Shown: piece after piece, positions 12,993-13,128 of the stretch | Numbering within the stretch: the stretch's first letter is position 1 | Layout: the number at the start of each line of letters is the position of its first letter | NCBI GenBank assembly: GCA_039029395.1 | Contig: JBCCGG010000076.1 | Location: 1-13,128 of the forward strand | Length of the DNA stretch: 13,128 bases | Origin: JBCCGG01 sp039029395 | GTDB taxonomy: Bacteria; Pseudomonadota; Alphaproteobacteria; Kiloniellales; JAKSDN01 | Direction: 5' to 3' | Position numbers and translations under genes: made by a program | The notes under the pieces: generated by a model | What the model was told of the DNA's origin: nothing | What the model saw: the letters and a program-made list of their open reading frames with translations, nothing else | Databases searched by the model: none

Positions 12993-13128
12993 GAGCATTT
13001 TCTGAGCGTTTTGAATCTTTAGGGATTCCCAAGTTGGCTGATTTCTGATTCAAGATTTGGGCTGGTGAAGGAGGCCAGCCCCTATGACGAAACCTCTTTC
13101 GGATGATCTGCGGCATCGGTTGGTTTTG
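12993..13128 (+). mobile_element. 5' end of an IS630-like element (runs off the right edge)
   Basis: The element contains the transposase start at 13084. The left end is placed at GAGCATTTTCTGAGCG (from 12993), directly after a TA (12991-12992), since IS630/Tc1-mariner elements insert at TA. The other end is outside the window, so the boundary is an inference. Confidence 0.5.
13084..13128 (+). CDS. IS630-family transposase, N-terminal 15 codons only
   Basis: ATG 13084 opens a frame MTKPLSDDLRHRLVL that runs off the window. The start (M-KPLSDDLR-R-V) is the familiar opening of IS630-family transposases, leading into an HTH domain. AGGAGG (about 13069-13074) gives a strong ribosome site. Only this short part is visible, so intactness is unknown. 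Confidence 0.7.
   Translation, partial: MTKPLSDDLRHRLVL

Noticed and set aside
1..13128. CRISPR array, rRNA, riboswitch or replication origin
   Set aside because: No regularly spaced repeats, rRNA-like sequence, recognisable riboswitch core or iteron cluster was seen by eye.

Overview
The window looks like a piece of an alphaproteobacterial chromosome, most likely from the Rhodospirillales or a related order. The core genes are GC-rich with strong third-position GC bias. The run hom-glpX-recJ is a gene order often seen in that class (family knowledge, not searched here), and a class I PHA synthase and a DUF1194-type von Willebrand protein fit the same background.

Layout from left to right. 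Positions 1-138 hold the 5' end of an IS5-like insertion sequence running off the left edge (20 codons of transposase visible). A GTG-started class I SAM-dependent methyltransferase follows (297-1199). Next comes an AT-richer islet (about 1226-3090). It begins just after an imperfect duplication of the methyltransferase 3' end, carries a perfect 15-bp hairpin and a small unrecognised ORF, and contains a TIR domain-alpha/beta hydrolase fusion gene (1691-3067) whose start overlaps that small ORF by ATGA. This islet is the best candidate for a little-described system in the window, probably a TIR-type defence or cell-suicide module. Convergent to it is phaC (3098-4894, minus), preceded by a TGC-rich hairpin leader. 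Divergent from phaC is an OmpA-like lipoprotein gene (5105-5962), then a co-directional block: homoserine dehydrogenase (hom), class II fructose-1,6-bisphosphatase (glpX), the single-strand exonuclease gene recJ and a secreted VWA/DUF1194 protein. The last three are tightly packed (3-nt and 9-nt gaps between glpX, recJ and the VWA gene).

A tRNA-Glu gene (TTC anticodon, CCA encoded) closes the core block at 11017-11092. Only 37 nt after it lies the C-terminal remnant of a tyrosine-recombinase integrase on the minus strand, broken by an in-frame TAG. This suggests a decayed island or prophage inserted at the tRNA. The rest is an IS graveyard: an IS3-family orfAB with an intact A6G frameshift signal but a separate one-base insertion that breaks orfB; an IS5/IS427-like element that appears to have jumped into orfA at a CTAG and is itself 3'-truncated; a 32-codon Cys-containing scrap that resembles a shortened copy of a small alphaproteobacterial protein; and the beginning of an IS630-like element at the right edge.

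Functionally, the middle of the window is housekeeping metabolism (threonine/methionine branch, gluconeogenesis, DNA repair, carbon storage, envelope). The two ends are accessory DNA shaped by mobile elements. All family calls come from reading motifs by eye; no database search was run.
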